A stretch of 64,000 nucleotides of DNA from Streptomyces sp. 135. Its GTDB lineage: Bacteria > Actinomycetota > Actinomycetes > Streptomycetales > Streptomycetaceae. Positions 37,848-46,290 of the stretch are shown piece after piece. Position 1 is the stretch's first letter; each line of letters starts with the position of its first letter. Position numbers and translations under genes: made by a program. Where the stretch lies: assembly GCF_020026305.1 (NCBI RefSeq), contig NZ_CP075691.1, forward strand, positions 5,890,001-5,954,000, read 5' to 3'. Below the pieces are notes generated by a model. The model saw only the letters and a list, made by a program, of their open reading frames with translations. It had not been told where the DNA came from and searched no databases.

Positions 37848-40210
37848 CGGGCAGCCTCCTCGGCGGTGCGGTCGGCGGTGACGGTGTTGTCGGTGGTGTC
37901 GGCCCCCGACATCAGCCAGGCGTACTCCGCGTTCTCCCGCAGCAGTTCCTGGTGGGTGCCGACGGCGGCGATGCGCCCGCCCGACAGCAGCGCGACACGG
38001 TCGGCGAGCTGCACCGTGGACGGACGGTGCGCGACGATCAGCGCGGTCGTGTCCGCGAGGACCCGCCGCAGCGCCGCCTCCACCAGCGCCTCCGTATGGA
38101 CGTCGAGCGCGGAGAGCGGGTCGTCCAGGACCAGGAAGCGCGGGCGGCCCACCACCGCGCGGGCCAGCGCCAGCCGCTGTCGCTGACCGCCGGACAGGCT
38201 CAGGCCCTGCTCACCGACCTGCGTGTCCGTGCCCTGCGGCAGGGCGTGCGCGAAGTCGGCCTGCGCCACGTCGAGCGCCCGCGCCAACTCGGCCTCGCCC
38301 GCGGACTCTTCGGCGCCCATCAGGACGTTCTCCCCGACCGTGGCGGAGAACAGCGTGGGCTCCTCGAAGGCCACGGAGACCAGCGTGCGCAGCCGCTCGC
38401 GGTCCATCGCGGTGATGTCCTCGCCGTCCAGCGTGATGCGGCCACCGCTCACCTCGTGCAGGCGCGGCACCAGCGCGGTGAGCGTCGTCTTGCCGCTGCC
38501 GGTCGCGCCGACCAGGGCCATCGTCTCGCCGGGGCGGATATGGAGGTCGATGCCACTGAGGACCGGCGGTGCGTCCGGCGGTGCGTCCGGATATCGAAAC
38601 ACCACGTGGTGGAACCGCAGCCCGCCACCTCGGCGGGCCCCGCCGCCGGTGGAAGTGGCCATCTCGCCTTTCGGGTGCGGGCGGGCCCTGCCGTCGGTGG
38701 AAGCGGCTACCTCGCCTTTCGCGTGCGGGCGGGCCCCGTCGCTGCCGGTGGAAGTGGCCATCTCGCCCTTCGCGTCCCGGCGGGCCCCGCCGCCGGTGGA
38801 AGTGGCCATCTCGCCTTTCGGGTGCGGGCGGGCCCCGTCGCTGCCGGTGGAAGCGGCTACCTCGCCTTTCGGGTGCGGGCGGGCCCCGTCGCTGCCGGTG
38901 GAAGCGGCCACCTCGCCCTTCGCGCCCCGGCTGGCCCGGTCGCCGGTGGAAGCGGCTACCTCGCTTTCTGCGTGCGGGCCGGTCCCGCCGCCGGTGGAAG
39001 TGGCCATCTCGCCTTTCGGGTGCGGGCGGGCCCCGTCGCTGCCGGTGGAAGCGGCCACCTCGCCCTTCGCGTCCCGGCTGGCCCGGTCGCCGGTGGAAGC
39101 GGCTACCTTGCCTTTCGCGTCCGGGCGGCCCCCGTCGCCTCCGCCGGAAGCGGCCACCTCCCCCTCCGCGCCCCGGCCAACGGCACACGCGTCCGCGGCG
39201 CCCTCCGGCTCGGCGTCCATCACCTCGAAGTACCGCTCCGTGGCCGTCGCCGACTCCTGCGTCATCGCGAGCAGGAAACCGATCGACTCCACCGGCCAGC
39301 GCAGCGCCAGCGCCGTCGACAGGAACGCGACCAGCGTGCCCGCGGACAGGTCGCCGTCCGCGACCCGCACCGTGCCGAGCACGAGCGCCGCCCCGATCGC
39401 GGCCTCCGGCAGCGACATGATCACCGCGTAGATCGCAGCGAGGATCCGCGCCTTGGCCAGTTCCGTGCCCCGCAGCGTGTGCGACAGCTCGCGAAACGCC
39501 CGCGCCTGGCTGCGGTGGCGGCCGAAGCCCTTGATGATGCGGATGCCGAGCACGCTCTCCTCGACGACCGTCGTCAGATCGCCGACCTGGTCCTGCGCGC
39601 GCCGCGCCACCGCGGTGTAGCGCCCCTCGTAGTACGCGCAGACGATCACCATCGGCGCCACGGGCGCGAGCAGCACAAGGCCGAGCAGGAAGTCCTGGCC
39701 CAGCAGGATGACCACGCCGACCAGGATCGTCGCGCCGTTCACCAGCAGGAACGTCAGCGGAAAGGCGAGGAACATGCGCAGCAGCATCAGATCCGTCGTG
39801 CCGCGCGAGAGCAACTGCCCCGACGCCCACCGGTCGTGGAAGGCCACCGGGAGCCGCTGGAGGTGGCGGAAGAGGTCCGCCCGCATGGAGGCCTCCACGC
39901 GCGCCAGTGGCCGGGCGACGAGCCAGCGCCGCAGCCCGAAGAGCAAGGCCTCCGTCACCCCGAGCGCGAGCAGCAGGAGCGCCCCCAGCCACACCCCCGC
40001 GCCGTCCCCGTCGGCCACCGGGCCGTCCACCATCCACTTCAGTACGAGGGGGAAGAGCAGCCCCGTACAGGAGGCGACGACGGCCACGACGGCCGCGGTG
40101 ATGAGGCGGGCCCTGACCGGGCGCACATACGGCCACAGGCGCAGCAACGACCGTACGGTGGACCGTCCTTCGGCAGGGGCGGCTGAGGCGGGGGCATCTG
40201 ATTTCGGCAT
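37844..40210 (-). CDS. ABC exporter half-transporter with degenerate ATPase site and an 11-copy linker repeat (subunit 1)
   Basis: 788 residues, about 180 longer than relatives. Transmembrane domain residues about 1-345 (LWPYVRPVRARLITAAVVAV onward). Residues about 347-527 are eleven imperfect 16-17-residue repeats of the type KGEVAASTGSDGARPH, a soluble Gly/Ala/Ser-rich linker. The nucleotide-binding domain follows: GATGSGKTTLTALV, LSLSGGQRQRLALARA, and Walker B FLVLDDPLSALD in which the usual catalytic Glu is Asp. That substitution is typical of the degenerate site of heterodimeric exporters such as TM287/288 and BmrCD, and matches pairing with the next gene, whose start it overlaps by 4 bp. 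The repeat does not disturb the frame or flanking motifs. Confidence 0.9.
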   Translation of the reverse strand: MPKSDAPASAAPAEGRSTVRSLLRLWPYVRPVRARLITAAVVAVVASCTGLLFPLVLKWMVDGPVADGDGAGVWLGALLLLALGVTEALLFGLRRWLVARPLARVEASMRADLFRHLQRLPVAFHDRWASGQLLSRGTTDLMLLRMFLAFPLTFLLVNGATILVGVVILLGQDFLLGLVLLAPVAPMVIVCAYYEGRYTAVARRAQDQVGDLTTVVEESVLGIRIIKGFGRHRSQARAFRELSHTLRGTELAKARILAAIYAVIMSLPEAAIGAALVLGTVRVADGDLSAGTLVAFLSTALALRWPVESIGFLLAMTQESATATERYFEVMDAEPEGAADACAVGRGAEGEVAASGGGDGGRPDAKGKVAASTGDRASRDAKGEVAASTGSDGARPHPKGEMATSTGGGTGPHAESEVAASTGDRASRGAKGEVAASTGSDGARPHPKGEVAASTGSDGARPHPKGEMATSTGGGARRDAKGEMATSTGSDGARPHAKGEVAASTDGRARPHPKGEMATSTGGGARRGGGLRFHHVVFRYPDAPPDAPPVLSGIDLHIRPGETMALVGATGSGKTTLTALVPRLHEVSGGRITLDGEDITAMDRERLRTLVSVAFEEPTLFSATVGENVLMGAEESAGEAELARALDVAQADFAHALPQGTDTQVGEQGLSLSGGQRQRLALARAVVGRPRFLVLDDPLSALDVHTEALVEAALRRVLADTTALIVAHRPSTVQLADRVALLSGGRIAAVGTHQELLRENAEYAWLMSGADTTDNTVTADRTAEEAAR
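38630..39170 (-). repeat. Intragenic minisatellite, 11 copies of 48/51 bp
   Basis: About 540 bp of in-frame repeats inside the ABC subunit. Unit lengths alternate between 51 bp (17 residues, ending DGARPH) and 48 bp (16 residues). Two main variants differ at GEVAAS versus GEMATS. Every unit is a multiple of three. The array is open in several frames on both strands, which produces long spurious antisense ORFs. Confidence 0.92.
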
Positions 40211-40335
40211 CAGGAGCGAGCCTACGGACGGCCACTGACAGAGCCCACCGAGTTTCGGCCCGTACGCGGTACTCCGCTGGTCGTAGGTCCAGGCGGACCC
40301 GGGGCCCCGGCGAGGTCGTACCCCGCCGTCAACCG

Positions 40336-40785
40336 ATGCGTCTTCGAGCGCGATGGGCGATGCCCGCGCCCGCGCCGACCGACGCCCGCGCCCGCGTCCT
40401 GGTCCTCACCACGTACGACACGGACTCCGACACGCTGCCCGCGATCGAGGCGGGCGCGACGGGCTATCTGCTCAAGGACGCCCCGCGCGAGGAGCTGTTC
40501 ACCGCGGTGCGCGCCGCCGCCGAGGGCCGCACGGTCCTGTCGCCCGCCGTCGCCTCCCGGCTCGTCTCACGCGTGCGTGCCCCTGGCAACGAACCGCTGA
40601 GCACCCGTGAGAGGGAGGTGCTCGCGCTCGTCGCCAGGGGCACGTCGAACCGCGCCATCGCGGCGGAGCTGTTCATCAGCGAGGCCACGGTCAAGACGCA
40701 TCTCACGCACATCTACGGCAAGTTGGGCGTCAAGGACCGTGCGGCGGCCGTCGCGACGGCGTACAGCAGGGGCATCCTCGGCTGA
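40336..40785 (+). pseudogene. NarL/LuxR response regulator lacking the first half of its receiver
   Basis: Up to 149 codons. Sequence becomes family-like at ARVLVLTTYDTDSDTLPAIE and continues through GATGYLLKDAPREELFTAV, which is the second half of a receiver domain (strands 4-5 with the conserved Thr and Lys). A complete LuxR-type helix-turn-helix follows: LSTREREVLALVARGTSNRA, LFISEATVKTHLTHIYGKLG. The first ~60 residues, with the acidic pocket and phospho-accepting Asp, are absent, and no sensor kinase is adjacent. The upstream bases (40211-40335) show nothing recognisable. It is most likely a 5'-deleted remnant, although a DNA-binding protein could still be made. Confidence 0.7.
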
Positions 40786-40804
40786 GCGGCCGGGCGGTGG
40801 CCGA

Positions 40805-42187
40805 TCAGGCGGCTTCCCACAGCGCCGGGGTGCTGGGCGGCTCCCAGCCCGGCTGCGCCTGATGCGGCTGCAAGCACCGGTACGTGGCACCGCCGTACGT
40901 GACCGAGTCACCCGCCGCGTACACCTTGCCGGCAGCCCACGTGCCGCCCGGCTCGGGCTCACCGGGACCAGGGCCCGGGTCGCCGCCCCCCGTGGTCCTC
41001 AGCGTCAGCCCGAACTGCTGGAGCAGCGGGTTGATCGGCTGGTGGTAGGTCGTGCCGCCGCTGCGGCAGTTGCCCGAGCCGCCCGAGGTGACGCCCTGTG
41101 CCTGGCTGCCGGAGATGTAGGAGCCGCCCGAGTCACCGGGCTCCGCGCAGACCGTCGTCCTGGTCACGCCGCTGATGGTGCCCTCGGGATAGGTGACGCT
41201 GGTGTTGTGCTGCGAGATCGTGCCGCAGTGCCACCCCGTAGTGGAGCCGGACCGGCAGATCGACGCACCCACCGGGGACTGTGTGGAGCCCCCGACGCCG
41301 ACCCGCTGGCCCCCCGGGCCCTTCACGTACGGGGTGGCGGTCCACTGCGAATTCGTGGCGACCCAGGCCATGTCCCTGCCGGGGAAGATGGAAGCCTGGA
41401 ACGTGCCCTGGGCCACCCGGTTGTAGCCGGTGGTCGCCGTGCCCGCGCGTCCGCAGTGCCCCGCCGTGGCGAAGCCCTGCTGGGCGCCCTTGGTGACGGA
41501 GAAGCCGATGGAGCAGCGCCCGCCTCCCATGTAGTACGGGTCGCCGCCCACCAGGTCGTACAGCGGACGCGGCCGCTCCCGCGTCTCCTGGAAGCGTACG
41601 AGGGAGGAATCCACGCCCGCGGCGGAGACGAGGGAGGTGGCGGCGGCGGCCTTGACGGCGCGCACCACGACCGCGTTGGAGCGCACGTCGACGTACCAGA
41701 CGGGCGCGTCGCGCGTCGCCGTCTTCTTCGCCGCCCGGTCGAGGCGGGCCTTCGCGGCGTCCAGGCGGGCGACGGAGTGCCGCACGACCTCGGCGCTCGC
41801 GCCGCGCGCCTCGATGACGGGCACCTCGGCGGCGTCGGTGGTGGCCACGGTGAGCTTCTGGGAGGTGGCGCCGTGCACCCAGGCGCCCGCGAAGGAGCGG
41901 CCGAGCGCGTTCCGCAGGGCTCCCGCGTCGGCGCCGGCCTCGGCCTCGTTGACCAAACGAGCCTTGGCCTGCGCCGACGTGAGGCCGAGGTCGCGCTGCA
42001 TCGCCTTCAAGACTCCGGGAGAGGTCTTGCCGACGGCGGCGCTCTCGGCGGGGGAGGGGAACGGGGAGGCGGCGGCGGGGTCGGTCTGGGCGGACGCGCT
42101 GCCGGGTAGCCCGGCGAGGACCAGCGCACCGGCCGCGGCGAGCGCGGCACAGGCGGCCGCGGCACGTCTGTGTGGGGTGGGGAGCAT
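40805..42187 (-). CDS. Streptogrisin-like S1 serine protease with C-terminal chitin-binding domain
   Basis: 460 residues. Signal peptide RRAAAACAALAAAGALVLAG, cleavage near GSASA. A pro-region of the alpha-lytic-protease type (about 45-200) precedes the mature start around YDLVGGDPYYMGGGRCSIGF. Catalytic triad: ATAGHCG (His), FPGRDMAWVATN (Asp), CAEPGDSGGSYISG (Ser). After a Gly/Pro linker (GGGDPGPGPGEPEPGG) there is a CBM5/12-type chitin-binding module with WAAGKVYAAGDSVTYGG, CLQPHQAQPGWEP and a final LW. The organisation matches streptogrisin C. It is exported and self-processed, and probably degrades proteins bound to chitin. It lies 79 bp downstream of the LysR gene on the same strand. 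Confidence 0.94.
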   Translation of the reverse strand: MLPTPHRRAAAACAALAAAGALVLAGLPGSASAQTDPAAASPFPSPAESAAVGKTSPGVLKAMQRDLGLTSAQAKARLVNEAEAGADAGALRNALGRSFAGAWVHGATSQKLTVATTDAAEVPVIEARGASAEVVRHSVARLDAAKARLDRAAKKTATRDAPVWYVDVRSNAVVVRAVKAAAATSLVSAAGVDSSLVRFQETRERPRPLYDLVGGDPYYMGGGRCSIGFSVTKGAQQGFATAGHCGRAGTATTGYNRVAQGTFQASIFPGRDMAWVATNSQWTATPYVKGPGGQRVGVGGSTQSPVGASICRSGSTTGWHCGTISQHNTSVTYPEGTISGVTRTTVCAEPGDSGGSYISGSQAQGVTSGGSGNCRSGGTTYHQPINPLLQQFGLTLRTTGGGDPGPGPGEPEPGGTWAAGKVYAAGDSVTYGGATYRCLQPHQAQPGWEPPSTPALWEAA

Positions 42188-42266
42188 GCGGGGATCTCCT
42201 CGGGTGGCGAGGGATGAGCGGGGATCGCCTCACACCGTAGAAGCCTCAACTGCCCCTCATCAGCTG

Positions 42267-43232
42267 TCAGTCGACCCCCGTCCCCGGCGTTATGGAAGGC
42301 GCCGCGAGCCACGCCGTGTAGCTCTCGCTGCGGGCCGCGGCCTCGGTGTGCGCCGTACGGGCCTGCGCGAAGACCGCGGCCGCGGTGTCGTGGGCCGGGG
42401 CCGCCGGATGCCAGCCGAGCACGTGCCGCCAGTACAGCGGCGTCCCCGCGAGCGCCCGCGTCACCAGACCCGGCGTCGGCGGGAACGTCGCCCGGCACAG
42501 CCCCACCGCCCGCCCCACCTGCACCAGATGGACGCAGGACGCGACATCCGTCTCGTACACCCGCGACGGGGTGAACCCGGCGCGCGCGCACGCCGCGTTG
42601 AAGCAGTCCGCGAAGCAGCCGTCACCCGGCACGTCCGTCCACGCCTCACCGGCGAGCCGCCCCAGCTCTATCTCCTGGTGGCCGGCGAGCGGATGGCCGG
42701 TCGGCAGCATGACGAAGACGGGGTCGCGGCCCACCTCCCGCCACACCAGCAGGTCGCTCTTCGGCGGCGCGCTCGCCCCGCAGGTGCCCACCAGCGCGAA
42801 GTCGAGGCTCCCGGCCGCGGTCAGCGCCGCGATCTCCCGCTCCGACCAGGAGGTGTGCGTCGAGACGGGCACCCCCGGATGCGCGGTGGCGAGCCGGTCC
42901 ACCAGGGCGCCGAGCAGCGGCCCGTGCGTCCCGCCGAGCCGGAACCCGCGGCCGTCCTCCCAGGCCCGCGCGAACCGCTGCGCCTCCTCCCGCAGCCCGC
43001 TCACCGCGGGCAGTACGACCCGCGCCCGCGCCAGCACGAACTCGCCGAGCGCGGTGGCCCGCACCCCGTGCCGCCCCCGCTCGAACAGCTCCCCGCCGAG
43101 GGCGCGCTCGATCCGCTTCAGCTGCGCGCTCAGCGCGGGCTGCGCCAGCCCGAGCACGGTGGCCGCCTTGGTCAGGCTGCCCGCGTCGGCGATCGCCCGA
43201 ATCGTCTTCAGGTGCCGCAATTCGAGGTCCAT
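42267..43232 (-). CDS. LysR-family transcriptional regulator
   Basis: 321 residues from ATG 43232. The winged helix-turn-helix is MDLELRHLKTIRAIADAGSL, TKAATVLGLAQPALSAQLKR, then LFERGRHGVRATALGEFVL. The effector-binding domain follows (GTHGPLLGALVDRL, SLDFALVGTCGAS, FVMLPTGHPLAGH, RAVGLCRATFPP). It sits divergent from the small secreted protein gene at 43406 and upstream of the chitin-binding protease. A cluster of CCGGAG elements lies in the divergent gap and is the probable binding site. LysR regulators usually control a divergent neighbour and themselves. The effector is unknown. Confidence 0.9.
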   Translation of the reverse strand: MDLELRHLKTIRAIADAGSLTKAATVLGLAQPALSAQLKRIERALGGELFERGRHGVRATALGEFVLARARVVLPAVSGLREEAQRFARAWEDGRGFRLGGTHGPLLGALVDRLATAHPGVPVSTHTSWSEREIAALTAAGSLDFALVGTCGASAPPKSDLLVWREVGRDPVFVMLPTGHPLAGHQEIELGRLAGEAWTDVPGDGCFADCFNAACARAGFTPSRVYETDVASCVHLVQVGRAVGLCRATFPPTPGLVTRALAGTPLYWRHVLGWHPAAPAHDTAAAVFAQARTAHTEAAARSESYTAWLAAPSITPGTGVD

Positions 43233-43269
43233 GGCCCGAGCTTGGCGCCCGCCCGGGGGCGCGGCAATA

Positions 43270-43320
43270 CTCCGGTCTGGACCAGGTGCCGGAGGCAAAC
43301 CGGAGCGGTGGCTTCCGGAG
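43270..43320. promoter_or_regulatory. Cluster of CCGGAG elements between LysR and the secreted protein gene
   Basis: CTCCGG at 43270-43275 and CCGGAG at 43289-43294, 43300-43305 and 43315-43320 lie within 51 bp of the 173-bp divergent gap. The outer pair is inverted relative to the rest. This is a plausible LysR target region. Confidence 0.4.
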
Positions 43321-43405
43321 GTAGGGATCACATAAGGTCACCCACGCGAACGCGCCATGATCCACATGGGGACCGCGGATCGCAGCCGGAATCCAGGGGG
43401 ATCAC

Positions 43406-43864
43406 ATGCGCCGACTCGTACAGGGACTGATGGTGGCGGGCGCGGCCACGGCCACCGCGCTGTTCGCGGCGGGCCCGGCCGCCGCCGCGCCGATCTGGCA
43501 GTCCTTCACGACCAACGCGAACTGGGTCGACTGCTCGACCACGGTCAACCACCGCGTATCGGCCAACATCGCCATACAGACCTGCCTCGTCCGCACGCCG
43601 GACCGCACCAAGCAGCAGGCCGTACTCGTGCTCGCGAACCGGGGCACCAAGGGAGCGAACGTCACGCGCAACAACATCGTGACCTCCTTCGGCGGGAACG
43701 CGTCCTGCAACGACACCCGCCTCGACCCCGGCGAGCAGATCGGCTGCTTCGGCCCGACGGTGAGCACCAAGTGCGACAACGCCAACTCCGCCGACGCCTA
43801 TGTGACGATCAACGGCCTGGAGGACCGCACCAACAGCGCCTCCGCCTACGTCAGGTGCGGCTGA
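43406..43864 (+). CDS. Small secreted protein of unknown function
   Basis: 152 residues. Signal peptide MRRLVQGLMVAGAATATALF with cleavage near GPAAAA-PIW. The mature part of about 120 residues has six Cys (DCSTTV, QTCLVR, ASCNDT, IGCFGP, TKCDNA, and a C-terminal RCG), so up to three disulfides, and a beta-rich pattern (QQAVLVLANRGTKGANVTRN, DAYVTINGLEDRTNSASAYV). I do not recognise the family; similar Cys-containing secreted proteins occur in Streptomyces. The gene is divergent from LysR and its tail overlaps the converging glgX by 14 bp. A possible ribosome site is GGGGG before the ATG. Confidence 0.75.
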   Translation: MRRLVQGLMVAGAATATALFAAGPAAAAPIWQSFTTNANWVDCSTTVNHRVSANIAIQTCLVRTPDRTKQQAVLVLANRGTKGANVTRNNIVTSFGGNASCNDTRLDPGEQIGCFGPTVSTKCDNANSADAYVTINGLEDRTNSASAYVRCG

Positions 43865-46061
43865 CCCGCAGCAGCAGCACCGACCGCCCCGGCACCGTCA
43901 CCGCGGCCCCCGCCCGGTGCACGGTGCCCGGCGGCGCCGCCTGCTCCTCCAGCGCCGTGTCCACCACGACCTCGTAGGACCGCGCCCACGGCGGCCCCGG
44001 CAGCACGAAGTCCAGCGGCTGCTCCGCCGCGTGCAGGACGGCGAGGAAACTGTCGTCGGCCACCGGCGCGCCCCGCGCGTCACGGCCGGGTATGTCCCGC
44101 CCGGAGAGGTACATGCCGAGCGTCGCGGCGGGCGCGTACCAGTCGGCCTCCGTCATCTCCGTGCCCCGCGGCGTGAACCACGCCAGGTCCCGCAGGCCGT
44201 CCGCCGAGTGCGCCCGCCCGGAGAAGAACGCCCGGCGCCGCAGCACCGGATGCCGGTGCCGCAGCTCCATCAGGCGTGACGTCAGCGCGAAGAGCTCGCG
44301 CCATCCCGGTTCGTCCCGCAGCCCCCAGTCGACCCAGCTGATCTCGTTGTCCTGGCAGTAGGCGTTGTTCGAGCCGCGCTGCGTGCGCCCCATCTCGTCG
44401 CCCGCGACGAACATCGGGACCCCGGTGGAGAGCAGCAGCGTCGTCATGAGGTTGCGCAGCTGCCGCCGCCGCAGCGCCGTGACGCCCTCGTCGTCCGTCT
44501 CGCCCTCAACGCCGCAGTTCCAGGAGCGGTTGTCGTCGGAGCCGTCGCGGTTGCCCTCGCCGTTGGCCTCGTTGTGCTTGCGCTCGTAGGTGACCAGGTC
44601 CCGCAGGGTGAAGCCGTCGTGCGCGGTCACGAAGTTCACCGACGCGTACGGCCTGCGCCCGCCCCACGCGTACAGATCGCTCGACCCCGAAAGGCGGTAC
44701 CCCAGATCCCGTACGTCCGGCAGCGCGCCCCGCCAGAAGTCCCGCACCGCCCCCCGGTAGCGGTCGTTCCACTCCGTCCACAGCGGCGGGAAGGCACCCA
44801 CCTGATAGCCCCCCGAGCCCACGTCCCACGGCTCGGCGATCAGCTTCACCCGCCGCAGGACCGGGTCCTGGGCGATCACCGCGAGGAACGGCGAGAGCAT
44901 GTCGACGTCGTGGAAGGACCGCGCCAGCGCCGCCGCCAGATCGAAGCGGAAGCCGTCCACCCCCATCTCCGTCACCCAGTACCGCAGCGAGTCCGTGATG
45001 AGGCGCAGGACGTGCGGCTGGACGACCTGGAGGGTGTTGCCGCAGCCCGTGTAGTCCGCGTACCGCCGCGCGTCGCCCGGCTGGAGCCGGTAGTAGCCGC
45101 GGTTGTCGATGCCCTTGAGCGACAGCATCGGGCCCAGCTCACCGGCCTCCGCCGTGTGGTTGTAGACCACGTCGAGGATGACCTCGATCCCCGCCTCGTG
45201 CAGCGCCCGCACCATCCGCTTGAACTCGCCGACCTGCTGCCCCGCCGTCCCCGACGCCGCGTACGCCGCGTGCGGCGCGAAGTAGCCGATGGAGTTGTAC
45301 CCCCAGTAGTTCTTCAGCCCCCGCCGCAGCAGATGGTCCTCGTGCGCGAACTGGTGCACCGGCATCAGCTCGACCGCCGTCACGCCAAGACGTACGAGAT
45401 GCTCCAGCGCCGCCGGATGCGCCAGACCCGCGTACGTACCGCGCAGCTCCTCGGGAATCCCCGGGTGCAGCTGGGTGAAGCCCCGCACATGCAGCTCGTA
45501 GATGACCGAGTCCGCCCACGGCGTCTTCGGCCGCCGGTCGTCGGCCCACTCGTCGTCCGGGGCGTCGTCGTGCACGACCACGCCCTTGGGGACGTACGGC
45601 GCCGAGTCCCGGTCGTCGCGCACGGTGTCCGCCACGTGCTGCTGGGGCCAGTCGCGCACATGGCCGTACACCTCCGCCGGCAGCGTGAAGTCGCCGTCCA
45701 CCGCACGCGCGTACGGATCGAGGAGCAGCTTCGCCGGATTCCAGCGGGCGCCGGTCCACGGGTCCCAGCGGCCGTGCACGCGGTATCCGTACCGCTGCCC
45801 GGGGCGCACGCCCGGCAGGAAGCCGTGCCAGATCTCGTGCGTCAGCTCCGTCAGCGGACAGCGCGTCTCGACGACCCCGTCCCCCTCGGTGTCGAACAGG
45901 CACAGCTCCACCGCCTCCGCCCCGCCCGCCCACAGCGCGAAGTTGGTGCCCGCCACCCCGTCGGGTCCGGCCTTGAAGCGGGCGCCGAGCGGCGTCGGCG
46001 CCCCCGGCCACACCGGCCGCGTGGGCGCCACGCGCGCCGCGGCCCGCTGGCTCCCGTTCAC
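43851..46061 (-). CDS. glgX: Glycogen debranching enzyme (isoamylase type)
   Basis: 736 residues from GTG 46061, supported by GAGGGG about 7 nt upstream; the longer upstream frame lacks family sequence. Landmarks: PLGARFKAGPDGVAGTNFAL and LPGVRPGQRYGYRVHGRWDP (CBM48 region), SVIYELHVRGFTQLHPGIPE, VYNHTAEAGELGPMLSLKGI, the nucleophile region GVDGFRFDLAAALARSFHDV, LIAEPWDVGSGGYQVGAFPP with the acid/base Glu, and NFVTAHDGFTLRDLVTYERK. It removes alpha-1,6 branches from phosphorylase-limit glucans in the cytosol, working with GlgP. Its 3' end overlaps the secreted-protein gene by 14 bp. Confidence 0.94.
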   Translation of the reverse strand: MNGSQRAAARVAPTRPVWPGAPTPLGARFKAGPDGVAGTNFALWAGGAEAVELCLFDTEGDGVVETRCPLTELTHEIWHGFLPGVRPGQRYGYRVHGRWDPWTGARWNPAKLLLDPYARAVDGDFTLPAEVYGHVRDWPQQHVADTVRDDRDSAPYVPKGVVVHDDAPDDEWADDRRPKTPWADSVIYELHVRGFTQLHPGIPEELRGTYAGLAHPAALEHLVRLGVTAVELMPVHQFAHEDHLLRRGLKNYWGYNSIGYFAPHAAYAASGTAGQQVGEFKRMVRALHEAGIEVILDVVYNHTAEAGELGPMLSLKGIDNRGYYRLQPGDARRYADYTGCGNTLQVVQPHVLRLITDSLRYWVTEMGVDGFRFDLAAALARSFHDVDMLSPFLAVIAQDPVLRRVKLIAEPWDVGSGGYQVGAFPPLWTEWNDRYRGAVRDFWRGALPDVRDLGYRLSGSSDLYAWGGRRPYASVNFVTAHDGFTLRDLVTYERKHNEANGEGNRDGSDDNRSWNCGVEGETDDEGVTALRRRQLRNLMTTLLLSTGVPMFVAGDEMGRTQRGSNNAYCQDNEISWVDWGLRDEPGWRELFALTSRLMELRHRHPVLRRRAFFSGRAHSADGLRDLAWFTPRGTEMTEADWYAPAATLGMYLSGRDIPGRDARGAPVADDSFLAVLHAAEQPLDFVLPGPPWARSYEVVVDTALEEQAAPPGTVHRAGAAVTVPGRSVLLLRVSRT

Positions 46062-46290
46062 GGCGGGGCCCCTCGGGCGCGGCGCGCCCCTTCGCCCGTG
46101 CCTCCCGCACTGTCCCTTGCTCGGATGCGCTCGACACCTGTCAGCCTCCCGCGGCTCTGTCGGCCGACGCGCGAAGAAGGGCATACGGCGTCCCGGCCGC
46201 GGCTCCCCCTACGTCGTCCTCCCCACTGTTCTGCCCAGCGCGCGCGTCGCACTCACGTTTCCCCAGGGGACGACGGTCGTTGGGTCCCAC

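Noticed and set aside
38630..39170. Possible CRISPR array
   Set aside because: Regularly repeated, but units are contiguous without spacers, multiples of three, and inside a protein-coding frame.
38223..39431. Long open frames on the plus strand across the ABC subunit (for example 402 and 816 codons)
   Set aside because: They are created by the in-frame minisatellite and high GC; they lack domain sequence and oppose a gene with complete ABC motifs.
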